Source: an uncultured Bacteroides sp.
Lineage (GTDB): Bacteria; Bacteroidota; Bacteroidia; Bacteroidales; Bacteroidaceae
Length of the DNA: 33,701 nt
Direction: 5' to 3'
NCBI GenBank assembly: GCA_946628545.1
Contig: CAMOWU010000032.1
Coordinates: 1 to 33,701, forward strand
Shown here: positions 7,432 through 14,940 of the stretch, in pieces
Layout of the letters: each line of letters begins with the position of its first letter
Numbering within the stretch: the first letter of the stretch is position 1
The notes under the pieces: generated by a model
Databases searched by the model: none
What the model saw: the letters and a program-made list of their open reading frames with translations, nothing else
What the model was told of the DNA's origin: nothing
Program-made: the position numbers and the translations under genes

Positions 7432-9132
7432 ATGAAAGAGAGAATTACAGGTGCTGAAGCCTTGATGAGATCACTCGTAAACGAGGGGGTGAAGACCATT
7501 TTCGGTTACCCTGGAGGTGCTATCATGCCTGTCTTCGACGCACTCTATGACTATAGGGACAGGCTCAACCATATCCTCGTCAGACATGAGCAAGGTGCTA
7601 CTCATGCAGCACAAGGCTATGCGCGTGTGTCGGGAGAAGTGGGATGCTGCCTGGTCACCAGCGGACCTGGAGCTACCAACACCATCACGGGCATCGCTGA
7701 CGCCATGATCGACAGCACACCGATGGTCGTCATCTGCGGACAGGTAGGAACAGCTATGCTTGGTACCGACGCTTTCCAAGAGGTCGATGTCGTGGGCATC
7801 ACTTCGCCTATATCCAAATGGAACTTCCAAATCAGAAGGGCTGAGGATGTGGCATGGGCGGTCAGCAGAGCCTTCTATATCGCCAAGAGTGGAAGACCAG
7901 GACCTGTGGTGCTCGACTTCGCCAAGAACGCACAGACGGGGATGGTGGATTACGAACCGGCAAAGGTCGATTTCATCCGCAGCTACGATCCCGAACCACA
8001 ACCCTCTGAGGAAGCCATCAAAAAGGCTGCCAAGATGATCGACGACTCCGTCAAGCCTTTTGTGCTCGTCGGTCAAGGTGTGGAACTGGGCAATGCGCAA
8101 CCCGAACTCAAGGAGTTCCTTGAGAAGGCGCAGATACCGGCTGGATGCACACTGCTCGGACTCTCTGCGCTGCCTACCGATCATCCGCTCAATATGGGTA
8201 TGCTCGGAATGCACGGCAACCTCGGACCCAATGTCATGACCAACCAGTGCGACTTGCTCATCGCCATCGGCATGAGATTCGACGACCGTGTGACTGGCAA
8301 CCTCAAAACCTACGCCAGACAGGCCAAAATCATCCATTTCGACATCGACCCATCGGAGTTCGACAAGAATGTCAAGGTGGATCTGCCTGTATTAGGCAAC
8401 TGCAAGCAGACATTGGCTGCAGTCACAAAACTCATCAGTCCGGCTAAGCACAACAGCTGGATCAACGGTTTCAAACCATACGCTGAAAAAGAATACAACA
8501 AGGTCATAGAGAAGGCCATCAATCCCACTCAGGGTCCACTGCTCATGGCTGAAGTGGTGAGAAAGGTTTCAGAAGCGGCGAACAATGAGGCGATATTGGT
8601 CACCGACGTCGGACAGAACCAAATGTTCGGATGCAGGTACTTCAAGTTCACCAAGCCCAGAAGTGTGGTCACATCAGGTGGATGCGGCACCATGGGATTC
8701 GGACTGCCTGCGGCTATTGGAGCCACTTTCGGAGCACCCGACAGAACGGTATGCCTCTTCGTAGGAGACGGAGGACTCCAAATGACCATTCAGGAACTCG
8801 GAACCATCATGGAGCAGGGCTCACCTGTCAAGATCATACTGCTCAACAACAATTTCCTCGGAAATGTGCGTCAGTGGCAGGCCATGTTCTTCAACCACAG
8901 ATACTCCTTCACACCGATGGCCAACCCTGACTACGAGAAGATAGCGGAGGCGTACGGCATACCTGCGCACACGGTCGTTGAGCGGGAAGACCTCGACAAC
9001 AGCATCAAAGTCATGCTCCAGACACCTGGACCGTATCTGCTGCAGTGCGCTGTGCTCGAGGAAGACAATGTGCTGCCCATGACACCTCCGGGAGCGGATG
9101 TCGATAAGATGTTGCTCGAAGTACCGGAATAA
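7432..9132 (+). CDS. ilvB: Acetolactate synthase large (catalytic) subunit
   Basis: This 566-residue thiamine diphosphate enzyme condenses two pyruvates, or pyruvate and 2-ketobutyrate, into acetohydroxy acids. The PYR domain starts with GAEALMRSLVNEGVKTIFGYPGG, with the catalytic Glu in RHEQGATHAAQGYAR. A central FAD-binding-type domain follows, and the PP domain has the ThDP/Mg motif GDGGLQMTIQEL then NNNFLGNVRQWQ. The length is normal for the family. It follows ilvD by 68 bp and precedes the regulatory subunit by 45 bp, so co-transcription and a common attenuator are likely. It may equally be named ilvI or ilvG; only one large subunit is encoded in the window. Confidence 0.97.
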   Translation: MKERITGAEALMRSLVNEGVKTIFGYPGGAIMPVFDALYDYRDRLNHILVRHEQGATHAAQGYARVSGEVGCCLVTSGPGATNTITGIADAMIDSTPMVVICGQVGTAMLGTDAFQEVDVVGITSPISKWNFQIRRAEDVAWAVSRAFYIAKSGRPGPVVLDFAKNAQTGMVDYEPAKVDFIRSYDPEPQPSEEAIKKAAKMIDDSVKPFVLVGQGVELGNAQPELKEFLEKAQIPAGCTLLGLSALPTDHPLNMGMLGMHGNLGPNVMTNQCDLLIAIGMRFDDRVTGNLKTYARQAKIIHFDIDPSEFDKNVKVDLPVLGNCKQTLAAVTKLISPAKHNSWINGFKPYAEKEYNKVIEKAINPTQGPLLMAEVVRKVSEAANNEAILVTDVGQNQMFGCRYFKFTKPRSVVTSGGCGTMGFGLPAAIGATFGAPDRTVCLFVGDGGLQMTIQELGTIMEQGSPVKIILLNNNFLGNVRQWQAMFFNHRYSFTPMANPDYEKIAEAYGIPAHTVVEREDLDNSIKVMLQTPGPYLLQCAVLEEDNVLPMTPPGADVDKMLLEVPE

Positions 9133-9177
9133 AGTGATAACAATTTTCAAGTAACTCATTAACAGAGGGATAAAACA

Positions 9178-9807
9178 ATGCCTAATCAGAGTAATGATTG
9201 CAACACCTGCGGCAAGTGCGACAATGCCGCAAGGGAAAAGAACAGCACCAAGAACGGAATGCCACTGCATACGATCATCGTCTATTCGGAGAACATCTCG
9301 GGTTTGCTCAGTCAGATCACGGCTGTCTTCACCAGACGACAAGTCAACATCGAGACACTCAATGTCTGCGCTTCTTCTACTCCTGGAGTGCATAAGTACA
9401 CCATCACATGCTATTGCGACACCGAAATGGCGGAGATGCTCAAGAAGCAGATGGAAAAGCGCATAGACGTCCTGCAGGCCAACTACTTCACCGACGACCA
9501 GATCTACATACAGGAAACGGCGCTTTTCAAACTCTCAACACCCGTCATCCTCGAGAACAATAGAATCAGCAAGGTCATCAGACTGCACGACGCTAAGATT
9601 GTGGAGGTCAACCCCACATACTCCATCGTGGAGAAAACTGGACTCACGGAGGAAATACTCTCGCTCTTCGAATCGCTCACCAAACTGGAGTGCATCCTGC
9701 AGTTCGTGCGGTCAGGACGAATCGCAGTCACCAAGAGCCGCATAGAGAAACTCGACGAGTACATACAGCTCAGAGAGCAAAAGCGCGCCCAAATACTCGA
9801 GCAGTAG
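9178..9807 (+). CDS. ilvN: Acetolactate synthase small (regulatory) subunit with Cys-rich N-terminal extension
   Basis: The 209-residue protein carries an ACT domain from about residue 30 (TIIVYSENISGLLSQITAVF, NIETLNVCAS) that in this family binds valine for feedback inhibition, and a C-terminal domain (RISKVIRLHDAKIVEV... LQFVRSGRIAVTKS) that activates the large subunit. From the first ATG it has an extra ~28 residues with a CNTCGKC motif (Cys8, 11, 14), absent from canonical IlvH/IlvN. An internal ATG at 9259 (Met28) would give a standard 182-residue form, leaving a 126-bp gap after ilvB instead of 45 bp. I favour 9178 for its tight spacing, with moderate certainty. The stop overlaps the start of a GACGCGACGTGTCGCGTC palindrome. 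Confidence 0.93.
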   Translation: MPNQSNDCNTCGKCDNAAREKNSTKNGMPLHTIIVYSENISGLLSQITAVFTRRQVNIETLNVCASSTPGVHKYTITCYCDTEMAEMLKKQMEKRIDVLQANYFTDDQIYIQETALFKLSTPVILENNRISKVIRLHDAKIVEVNPTYSIVEKTGLTEEILSLFESLTKLECILQFVRSGRIAVTKSRIEKLDEYIQLREQKRAQILEQ

Positions 9808-9827
9808 GGACGCGACGTGTCGCGTCC
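9807..9827. repeat. Palindrome GGACGCGACGTGTCGCGTCC (family D)
   Basis: A near-perfect palindrome begins at the last base of the ilvN stop codon. A decayed copy lies at 17228-17248 upstream of the rhodanese/MBL gene, and a weaker one near 19403-19420. In the ilv transcript it would form a hairpin between ilvN and the thioesterase gene. Confidence 0.7.
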
Positions 9828-9862
9828 GAAATCCAAGGGAAGAAAACCAAGGGACGAAATTG

Positions 9863-10621
9863 ATGAACAAAGTAGAAACAACACGGCATATCGTCGATCC
9901 CTTCCACACCGACTACAAGAAACAACTTTCTTGGGAAACACTCGGAGTCGATTTGCTCAATGCTGCTGAAAACCACGCCGCATTGAGAGGATTCGGCATG
10001 AAGGATGTCAACGACGTCAACTACACCTGGGTATTGGCCAGGCTGGTCATTGAACTCGACACCACTCCTGTGGTCTATCAAGACTATCATATCGACACGT
10101 GGATAGAGAATGTCTATTCCTTGTTCACCAACCGAAACTACGCCATTCACGACGGAAAGGGAACGGTCTATGGATATGCCAGGTCCATCTGGTCAACCAT
10201 CAACTACGAGACAAGGAAACCAGTGGATCTCATCGAATTTCATGGGAAAGAATTTGATGCTTACTGCGCGCCGGAGATCAACTGTCCCATCGCGCCTTAT
10301 TCGAGGATTAAACCACTCAGTGGGGCTGAAATCGTGAAGATGCACAAGGTCAACTACTCCGACATCGACATGAACGGACATGTCAACAGCATGAAGTACT
10401 TGCAGCATCTGAGGGACATCTTCTCACTCGAGCAATACAGGCGGCAAAGACTCAGGAGGGTGGAGCTTCAGTATCAGAAAGAAAGCTACTACGGACAGTT
10501 CCTGCAGTTCTTCATGAAAAAGGAGTCCGACAACATCTACGATGTCGAAATATGCCGGACCGACGACGAAACCCACGAAAAAGGGGAGGTTTGCGTCAGG
10601 GCAAGGCTGATTTTTGAATAA
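9863..10621 (+). CDS. Acyl-ACP thioesterase (hot-dog fold)
   Basis: This protein of about 252 residues belongs to the acyl-ACP thioesterase family (PF01643 type), which hydrolyses acyl-ACP to end or edit fatty acid chains. Two hot-dog halves are visible: the first with ALRGFGMKDVNDVNYTWVLARLVIEL, the second with VNYSDIDMNGHVNSMKYLQHL, which carries the family's Asn-x-His-type active-site region. ATG 9863 is preferred to the in-frame TTG at 9860. It lies 55 bp after ilvN and 115 bp before ilvC, inside the ilv operon. A plausible link is that branched keto acids made here also prime iso/anteiso fatty acids; that link is inference from position. Confidence 0.9.
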   Translation: MNKVETTRHIVDPFHTDYKKQLSWETLGVDLLNAAENHAALRGFGMKDVNDVNYTWVLARLVIELDTTPVVYQDYHIDTWIENVYSLFTNRNYAIHDGKGTVYGYARSIWSTINYETRKPVDLIEFHGKEFDAYCAPEINCPIAPYSRIKPLSGAEIVKMHKVNYSDIDMNGHVNSMKYLQHLRDIFSLEQYRRQRLRRVELQYQKESYYGQFLQFFMKKESDNIYDVEICRTDDETHEKGEVCVRARLIFE

Positions 10622-10659
10622 TTAGCACAATGCCGAAGGCATAATTGGATTTAATATTG

Positions 10660-10667
10660 TAATTTTG
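10660..10667 (+). promoter_or_regulatory. Possible internal -7 box before ilvC
   Basis: TAATTTTG at 10660-10667 fits TAnnTTTG, about 70 bases before the ilvC start. No good -33 TTTG is seen at 19-20 bases. If active it would give ilvC expression independent of the attenuator. Confidence 0.4.
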
Positions 10668-10736
10668 CAAAAATAATCATATTAACCGCTGTCCCAGATC
10701 ATCAATGAAGGGATGGCATAAAACACAAACAAACAA

Positions 10737-11780
10737 ATGGCACAGATGAATTTCGGTGGCGTCATCGAAGAGGTGGTCACCAGCAAAGAATTCTCACTGG
10801 AGAAGGCACGTGAAGTGCTCAAGAACGAGACTATCGCAGTCTTGGGTTATGGTATTCAAGGTCCTGGTCAGGCAGGCAACCTGCGCGACAATGGATTCAA
10901 CGTCATCGTTGGTCAGCGTGAGGGTAAGACCTACGACAAGGCCGTGGCTGACGGATGGGTTCCTGGAGAGACACTTTTCTCTCTCGAAGAGGCTGCAGAA
11001 AAGGGTACAATCGTCTGCATGCTGCTCTCAGATGCAGCTCAGATCGCTGTGTGGCCTAAGATCAAGCAATACCTCACTCCAGGTAAGGCACTCTACTTCT
11101 CTCACGGATTCGCCATCAACTGGAACGACCGCACTGGCGTAGTGCCTCCAGCCGACATCGATGTCATCATGGTGGCTCCTAAGGGATCTGGTACTTCCCT
11201 GCGCACCATGTTCCTCGAAGGACGTGGACTCAACTGCTCTTACGCCATTTATCAGGACGCTACAGGCAAGGCCGAGGAGCGCACACTCGCCTTCGGTATC
11301 GGTATCGGTGCTGGATACCTCTTCAAGACCACTTTCCAGCGTGAGGCTACAAGCGACTTGACAGGTGAGCGTGGTTCGCTCATGGGAGCTATCCAGGGAC
11401 TGCTCCTCGCTCAGTACGAGGTGCTGCGTGAGAATGGTCACTCTCCATCAGAGGCTTTCAACGAGACTGTTGAGGAACTCACTCAGAGCCTTGGCCCGCT
11501 CTTTGGCGAGAAGGGTATGGACTGGATGTACGCCAACTGCTCAACTACAGCTCAGCGCGGTGCACTCGACTGGGCACCACGTTTCCACGATGCTGTGAAG
11601 CCCGTCATGCAGTGGCTCTACTACTCAGTGAAGACTGGCAACGAAGCTCAGATCTCCATCGACAGCAACTCCAAACCCGACTACCGCGAGAAACTCAATG
11701 AGGAGCTCAAGGCCATGAGGGAGAGCGAGATGTGGCAGGCTGGTGCTACTGTACGCAAACTGCGTCCAGAAAACAACTAA
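10737..11780 (+). CDS. ilvC: Ketol-acid reductoisomerase, class I
   Basis: The 347-residue enzyme isomerises and reduces acetohydroxy acids to 2,3-dihydroxy acids using NAD(P)H and Mg2+. The Rossmann segment is AVLGYGIQGPGQAGNLRDNG, followed by VGQREGKTYDKA, whose R-x-G-K-T resembles the phosphate-binding R-x-G-K-S of class I enzymes, so NADPH use is inferred. The C-terminal knotted domain has the metal-binding TTFQREATSDLTGERG and the STTAQRGA substrate segment. The Gly-rich loop reads QGPGQ where many class I enzymes have QGHAH. It is the last gene of the ilv operon, 115 bp after the thioesterase, with its own possible promoter box and a clear terminator 25 bp after the stop. Confidence 0.96.
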   Translation: MAQMNFGGVIEEVVTSKEFSLEKAREVLKNETIAVLGYGIQGPGQAGNLRDNGFNVIVGQREGKTYDKAVADGWVPGETLFSLEEAAEKGTIVCMLLSDAAQIAVWPKIKQYLTPGKALYFSHGFAINWNDRTGVVPPADIDVIMVAPKGSGTSLRTMFLEGRGLNCSYAIYQDATGKAEERTLAFGIGIGAGYLFKTTFQREATSDLTGERGSLMGAIQGLLLAQYEVLRENGHSPSEAFNETVEELTQSLGPLFGEKGMDWMYANCSTTAQRGALDWAPRFHDAVKPVMQWLYYSVKTGNEAQISIDSNSKPDYREKLNEELKAMRESEMWQAGATVRKLRPENN

Positions 11781-11804
11781 GCACTGCTTGGACTATCGGA
11801 AAGT

Positions 11805-11833
11805 AAAAAGGGAGGCACAAGCCTCCCTTTTTT
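11805..11833 (+). terminator. Intrinsic terminator of the ilv operon
   Basis: AAAAAGGGAGGC (11805-11816), loop ACAA, then GCCTCCCTTTTTT (11821-11833): a perfect GC-rich stem that ends in a T-run, 25 bases after the ilvC stop. Confidence 0.92.
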
Positions 11834-11838
11834 CGTCA

Positions 11839-11899
11839 ACTCCCCTCCCCTCTAAACAAAAACTCCCCTCCCATCTAAGGGGAGGGGTAGGGGTGGGGT
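11839..11899. repeat. Family A palindromic element between ilvC and the feo genes
   Basis: One partial and one full copy of the CTCCCCTCCC... GGGGAGGGG element with the GGGGTGGGGT tail. See also 5053-5090 and 15904-16094. Confidence 0.8.
11856..11887 (-). terminator. Repeat-derived terminator of the feo operon
   Basis: Read on the minus strand, the family A element folds as CCCCTCCC/GGGAGGGG (arms 11880-11887 and 11865-11872, 7-base loop) and runs into AGTTTTTGTTT. It lies about 40 bases after the stop of the FeoB-associated protein, so the repeat seems to serve as that operon's terminator. Confidence 0.6.
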
Positions 11900-11928
11900 A
11901 TTATAGGGATATAAATTTCCCTTTTCCC

Positions 11929-12096
11929 TCAATGCTTACTATTCGGGCAATCTTTTCCTTTTCCACAACCGCAGTCGCAGCATCCACCGCATCCGCAGTT
12001 GCAACCTTTGGATTTCCCGCTCAGTTGTCGCCACAGGTGTCTTCCTGCTATGCCGAAGGCCGTGATTACGATTGTGGCTACTATGATAGTTTGCAT
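11929..12096 (-). CDS. FeoB-associated Cys-rich membrane protein
   Basis: This small protein of about 55 residues begins MQTIIVATIVITAFGIAGRHLWRQL, a single membrane segment, and ends in a Cys/Gly-rich cytoplasmic tail with eight Cys (CNCGCGGCCDCGCGKGKDC). This is the typical build of the 'FeoB-associated Cys-rich membrane protein' family, thought to assist FeoB in ferrous iron uptake. ATG 12096 is preferred; an in-frame TTG at 12123 would add nine residues drawn partly from the TTGAACA tandem repeat. It starts 44 bp after the feoAB stop on the same strand and is followed by a repeat-derived terminator. Family assignment is firm; the metal-handling role of the tail is inference. Confidence 0.88.
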   Translation of the reverse strand: MQTIIVATIVITAFGIAGRHLWRQLSGKSKGCNCGCGGCCDCGCGKGKDCPNSKH

Positions 12097-12110
12097 GTTT
12101 TCCGTAAATA

Positions 12111-12166
12111 ATTCAATGTTCAATGTTCAATGTTCAATGTTCAATGGTCAATGAAAAAAATGTTCA
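12111..12166. repeat. 7-bp tandem array (CAATGTT) overlapping the feoAB stop
   Basis: Copies of CAATGTT run from about 12112, with one CAATGGT variant, and continue beyond a short A-run as ATGTTCAATGTT to about 12166. The feoAB stop (12141) lies inside the array, so the last codons of FeoB (LNIFFIDH) are made of the repeat. Confidence 0.8.
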
Positions 12167-14606
12167 ATGTTCCCATCAAGTTTCCAATCTGATACAGCAA
12201 CGTGGAGCAGATCCATGCCAGTGCCGTGGTGTAGGCCATGGTGAACAAAGCCCATTTCCAGCGTCCTGACTCGTTCTTGATCGCTATGCAAGTGGGGATG
12301 CAAGGCATATACAAAAGCACGAAGACCAGGAACGACAGGGCCGACAGCGTCGTCATACCGCTCTTGCGCAGAATACCCGACAAACGGGCCTCATCGGCTG
12401 CCTCATCGTCCAGCTGCTCGGCGTCGGCATCGCTCTGGCTGTAAAGCACACCCATCGTCGATGCCACAATCTCCTTGGCTGCTGTACCTGCCAAGATGCT
12501 CACACCCTCTCGCCAGGCAAATCCACAAGGACGAATGGCGGGTTCTATCAACTGTCCCAACTGCCCAATATAACTCTGCTTCATCTGAAGCTCATGGCTG
12601 TTGTCTGCCACTGAAGCTGTCGTGGTTTGCGCCATTTCCTGCGTGCTTGGGGCTTGGTCGTGACGGGGAAAGTAACTCAGTGCCCAGACGATGATGGAGG
12701 CGACCAGAATAGTTGTGCCCATCTTCTTCAGATAATGCCGGCCTTTCTCCCATGTATGGCGGAAAACGGATTTCCAGGACGGGAGGCGGTAGGGTGGGAG
12801 TTCCATCACGAACGGACTGCTCTCGCCTTGCACCAAGTGGCGGGAGAAAAGACGCGCCATCAGCACCGACATCAGAATGCCCAACGTGTAAAGCCCTAAC
12901 AGAAGCAGGGCTTTGTAGTGGGGGAAGAAGGCGCCAATGATGATGATATAGACGGGAAGTCGGGCGGAACACGACATCAGGGGAACAATCAGCATCGTGA
13001 TCAGGCGCGACTTGCGGTCTTCTATCGTGCGGGTCGCCATCACGGCTGGAATGTTGCAACCAAATCCCATAATCATCGGAATGAACGACTTGCCGTGGAG
13101 TCCCATCTTGTGCATGATGCGGTCCATGATGAAGGCGGCGCGGGCCATGTAGCCCGAGTCCTCCATCCATGAGATGAAGGCATAGAGAATCATGATGTTG
13201 GGTAGGAAGATGATCACACCGCCGACACCGGCGATGATGCCATCCACAATCAGATCCTTCAGCGGACCGTCGCCCAGCAAACTGCTTTCACTCACTGCAT
13301 TGCCCAGCCAACCTACGCAGGAATCAATCCAGTCCATCGGGTACTGGCCGATGTTGAACGTGCAGTAGAACATCAGGTACAACAGCAGGAAGAAGATGGG
13401 GAATCCAAGGTATTTGTTGGTCACCACACCGTCGATGGCTTTGGTGCGCAAGCGGCTGTGGCTCGTCTTGTGCACATTCTCAAAACATTCCTTCAAAGCC
13501 CCTTGCACATAGCCATACTTGGCGTCGGTGATGGCGGTCTCGCTGTCTTCCTGGATCTCGGTTTGCAACTCTTTCTGACAGCGGTCGCGGCAGGCGATGA
13601 TCTCCTTGTAGTTGTCGAAGTCGCTGATGATCTGACTGATCTGCTTGTCGTTCTCCAGCAACTTGATGGAGATAAAGCGGGCGGAGTAGTTGTGGTGAGG
13701 CTCAGGGTTCACACGAACCAAGGCTTCCACCGAGTCGATGTATTTCTCGATGATCGGTCCGTGGTTGATGTGGATGTGGCGGTAGAACTGGCCATGACCC
13801 TCATAGATGGAGATGATGTTGTGAAACAATTCCTTCACACCCTCACCGCTGCGTCCAACGGTTGGAACGATCTTCATGCCCAGCAACTGGCTCAACTGCT
13901 CTTGGTCCAGTTTGTTGCCGCTCTCCCTGAACTCGTCATACATGTTCAAGGCGATGATCATCGGCACGTCCATGTCGATCAACTGGCAGGTCAGGTAGAG
14001 GTTGCGTTCCAGGTTGGAGGCATCCACCACATTCACAATCACATCGGGCATCTGCTCGATGATATGCCGGCGAACGTAGAGTTCCTCTGGAGTGTAGGCC
14101 GTCAGGGAGTAGGTGCCAGGCAAGTCGGTGATGTTGAAACGGTAGCCGTCCATGTCGAAATGGCCGGTCTTGGCGTCAACGGTCACACCACTGTAGTTGC
14201 CCACACGCTCATGAGCGCCGGAGGCGATGTTGAACAAACTGGTCTTGCCGCTGTTGGGGTTGCCCACGAAAGCCACGTTGATCTCATGTCCCTTGGCCTC
14301 GGTGGCGCGAAGAAGGAGGTCGGTGCCTTCAAGAATCTCGGTAGCACCTGTGTCGTGCTCCGCTTTCCATCGCTTGGCCTCTTCCTCATTCACTACTTCA
14401 ATCAGGTTGGCCTCAGCATGACGAAGGCTCACCTCATAGTCCATCACACGGTATTTCACAGGATCGCGCAAAGGAGCGTTCAACAACACTTCCACCATCT
14501 TGCCTTTGATGAAACCCATCTCGATGAGCCGCTTGCGGAAGCCACCGTGACCATTCACCTTCACAATCATTCCGCGTTCGCCGCTCTTCAGTTCTGATAA
14601 CCGCAT
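12141..14606 (-). CDS. feoB: Ferrous iron transporter, FeoA-FeoB fusion
   Basis: This 821-residue protein imports Fe2+ across the inner membrane. Residues 1-73 form a FeoA (SH3-like) domain (LSELKSGERGMIVKVNG, RKRLIEMGFIKG). The G domain follows: G1 GNPNSGKT at 115-122, G3 DLPG at 161-164, G4 NMYD at 221-224. After a helical linker, the membrane part carries two Gate-type segments, with GFGCNIPAVMATRTIEDRKSRL and PCIPTCIAIKNE. Bacteroidota commonly fuse FeoA and FeoB in this way. It is co-oriented with the Cys-rich partner 44 bp downstream and divergent from the RIC-LuxR regulator at 14941. The C-terminus has run into a CAATGTT tandem repeat. Regulation may act at the inverted repeat over its -7 box. 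Confidence 0.95.
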   Translation of the reverse strand: MRLSELKSGERGMIVKVNGHGGFRKRLIEMGFIKGKMVEVLLNAPLRDPVKYRVMDYEVSLRHAEANLIEVVNEEEAKRWKAEHDTGATEILEGTDLLLRATEAKGHEINVAFVGNPNSGKTSLFNIASGAHERVGNYSGVTVDAKTGHFDMDGYRFNITDLPGTYSLTAYTPEELYVRRHIIEQMPDVIVNVVDASNLERNLYLTCQLIDMDVPMIIALNMYDEFRESGNKLDQEQLSQLLGMKIVPTVGRSGEGVKELFHNIISIYEGHGQFYRHIHINHGPIIEKYIDSVEALVRVNPEPHHNYSARFISIKLLENDKQISQIISDFDNYKEIIACRDRCQKELQTEIQEDSETAITDAKYGYVQGALKECFENVHKTSHSRLRTKAIDGVVTNKYLGFPIFFLLLYLMFYCTFNIGQYPMDWIDSCVGWLGNAVSESSLLGDGPLKDLIVDGIIAGVGGVIIFLPNIMILYAFISWMEDSGYMARAAFIMDRIMHKMGLHGKSFIPMIMGFGCNIPAVMATRTIEDRKSRLITMLIVPLMSCSARLPVYIIIIGAFFPHYKALLLLGLYTLGILMSVLMARLFSRHLVQGESSPFVMELPPYRLPSWKSVFRHTWEKGRHYLKKMGTTILVASIIVWALSYFPRHDQAPSTQEMAQTTTASVADNSHELQMKQSYIGQLGQLIEPAIRPCGFAWREGVSILAGTAAKEIVASTMGVLYSQSDADAEQLDDEAADEARLSGILRKSGMTTLSALSFLVFVLLYMPCIPTCIAIKNESGRWKWALFTMAYTTALAWICSTLLYQIGNLMGTLNIFFIDH

Positions 14607-14639
14607 ATTATTATACTATATTTGTCTCTTTTTTATTCT

Positions 14640-14676
14640 AAGTGCAAAATTAGCACTTTTATTCCATTTTGCCAAT
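14640..14676 (-). promoter_or_regulatory. feoAB promoter with overlapping inverted repeat
   Basis: The minus strand has TAATTTTG (14652-14645) as -7 box and ATTG (14676-14673) 20 bases upstream as a partial -33 box. An inverted repeat AAGTGC-N7-GCACTT (14640-14658) brackets the -7 box exactly, as an operator would. Transcription would start near 14638, about 30 bases before the feoAB ATG. Confidence 0.6.
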
Positions 14677-14751
14677 CCTTATTTCTGAGTATTGATGACG
14701 GAATTGTCGCCAATATACATTTTATGCGTTTCTAAATACCCAAAAATGATG

Positions 14752-14783
14752 ATTGGATGAAATTGTTTTTTTTCGTAACTTTG
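14752..14783 (+). promoter_or_regulatory. Promoter of the RIC-LuxR regulator gene
   Basis: ATTG at 14752-14755, a 20-base spacer, and TAACTTTG at 14776-14783 fit the Bacteroidota pattern. Transcription from about 14790 would place the whole repeat array 14794-14898 in the 5' leader of the regulator mRNA. Confidence 0.65.
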
Positions 14784-14793
14784 CAATCTAAAG

Positions 14794-14898
14794 TAGGAGG
14801 TGCGGCATTCTGCCGCACAACAATGTTTTGCACTACTGCCGAACAACCGTATTTGGCATTCTGCCTCACGATGATGTTTGGCATTTCTGTCGCACCTC
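14794..14898. repeat. Composite palindromic array (family B), copy 2
   Basis: It opens with TAGGAGGTGCGGCATTC then TGCCGCAC (a perfect hairpin) and closes with an inverted, decayed half (GGCATTTCTGTCGCACCTC). In between, two or three ~25-bp units such as GTATTTGGCATTCTGCC are degenerate copies. The architecture is the same as 4628-4816 and 28523-28856, but here it lies in a 5' untranslated leader. Confidence 0.72.
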
Positions 14899-14940
14899 TT
14901 GTCTTTATTTTTCGATTATTTGTTATGAGTGTTTAGGTTT

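Noticed and set aside
13458..14597. 379-codon open frame antisense to feoAB
   Set aside because: It is a shadow of FeoAB; the composition (His/Val/Leu-rich, no domain) is typical of antisense reading.
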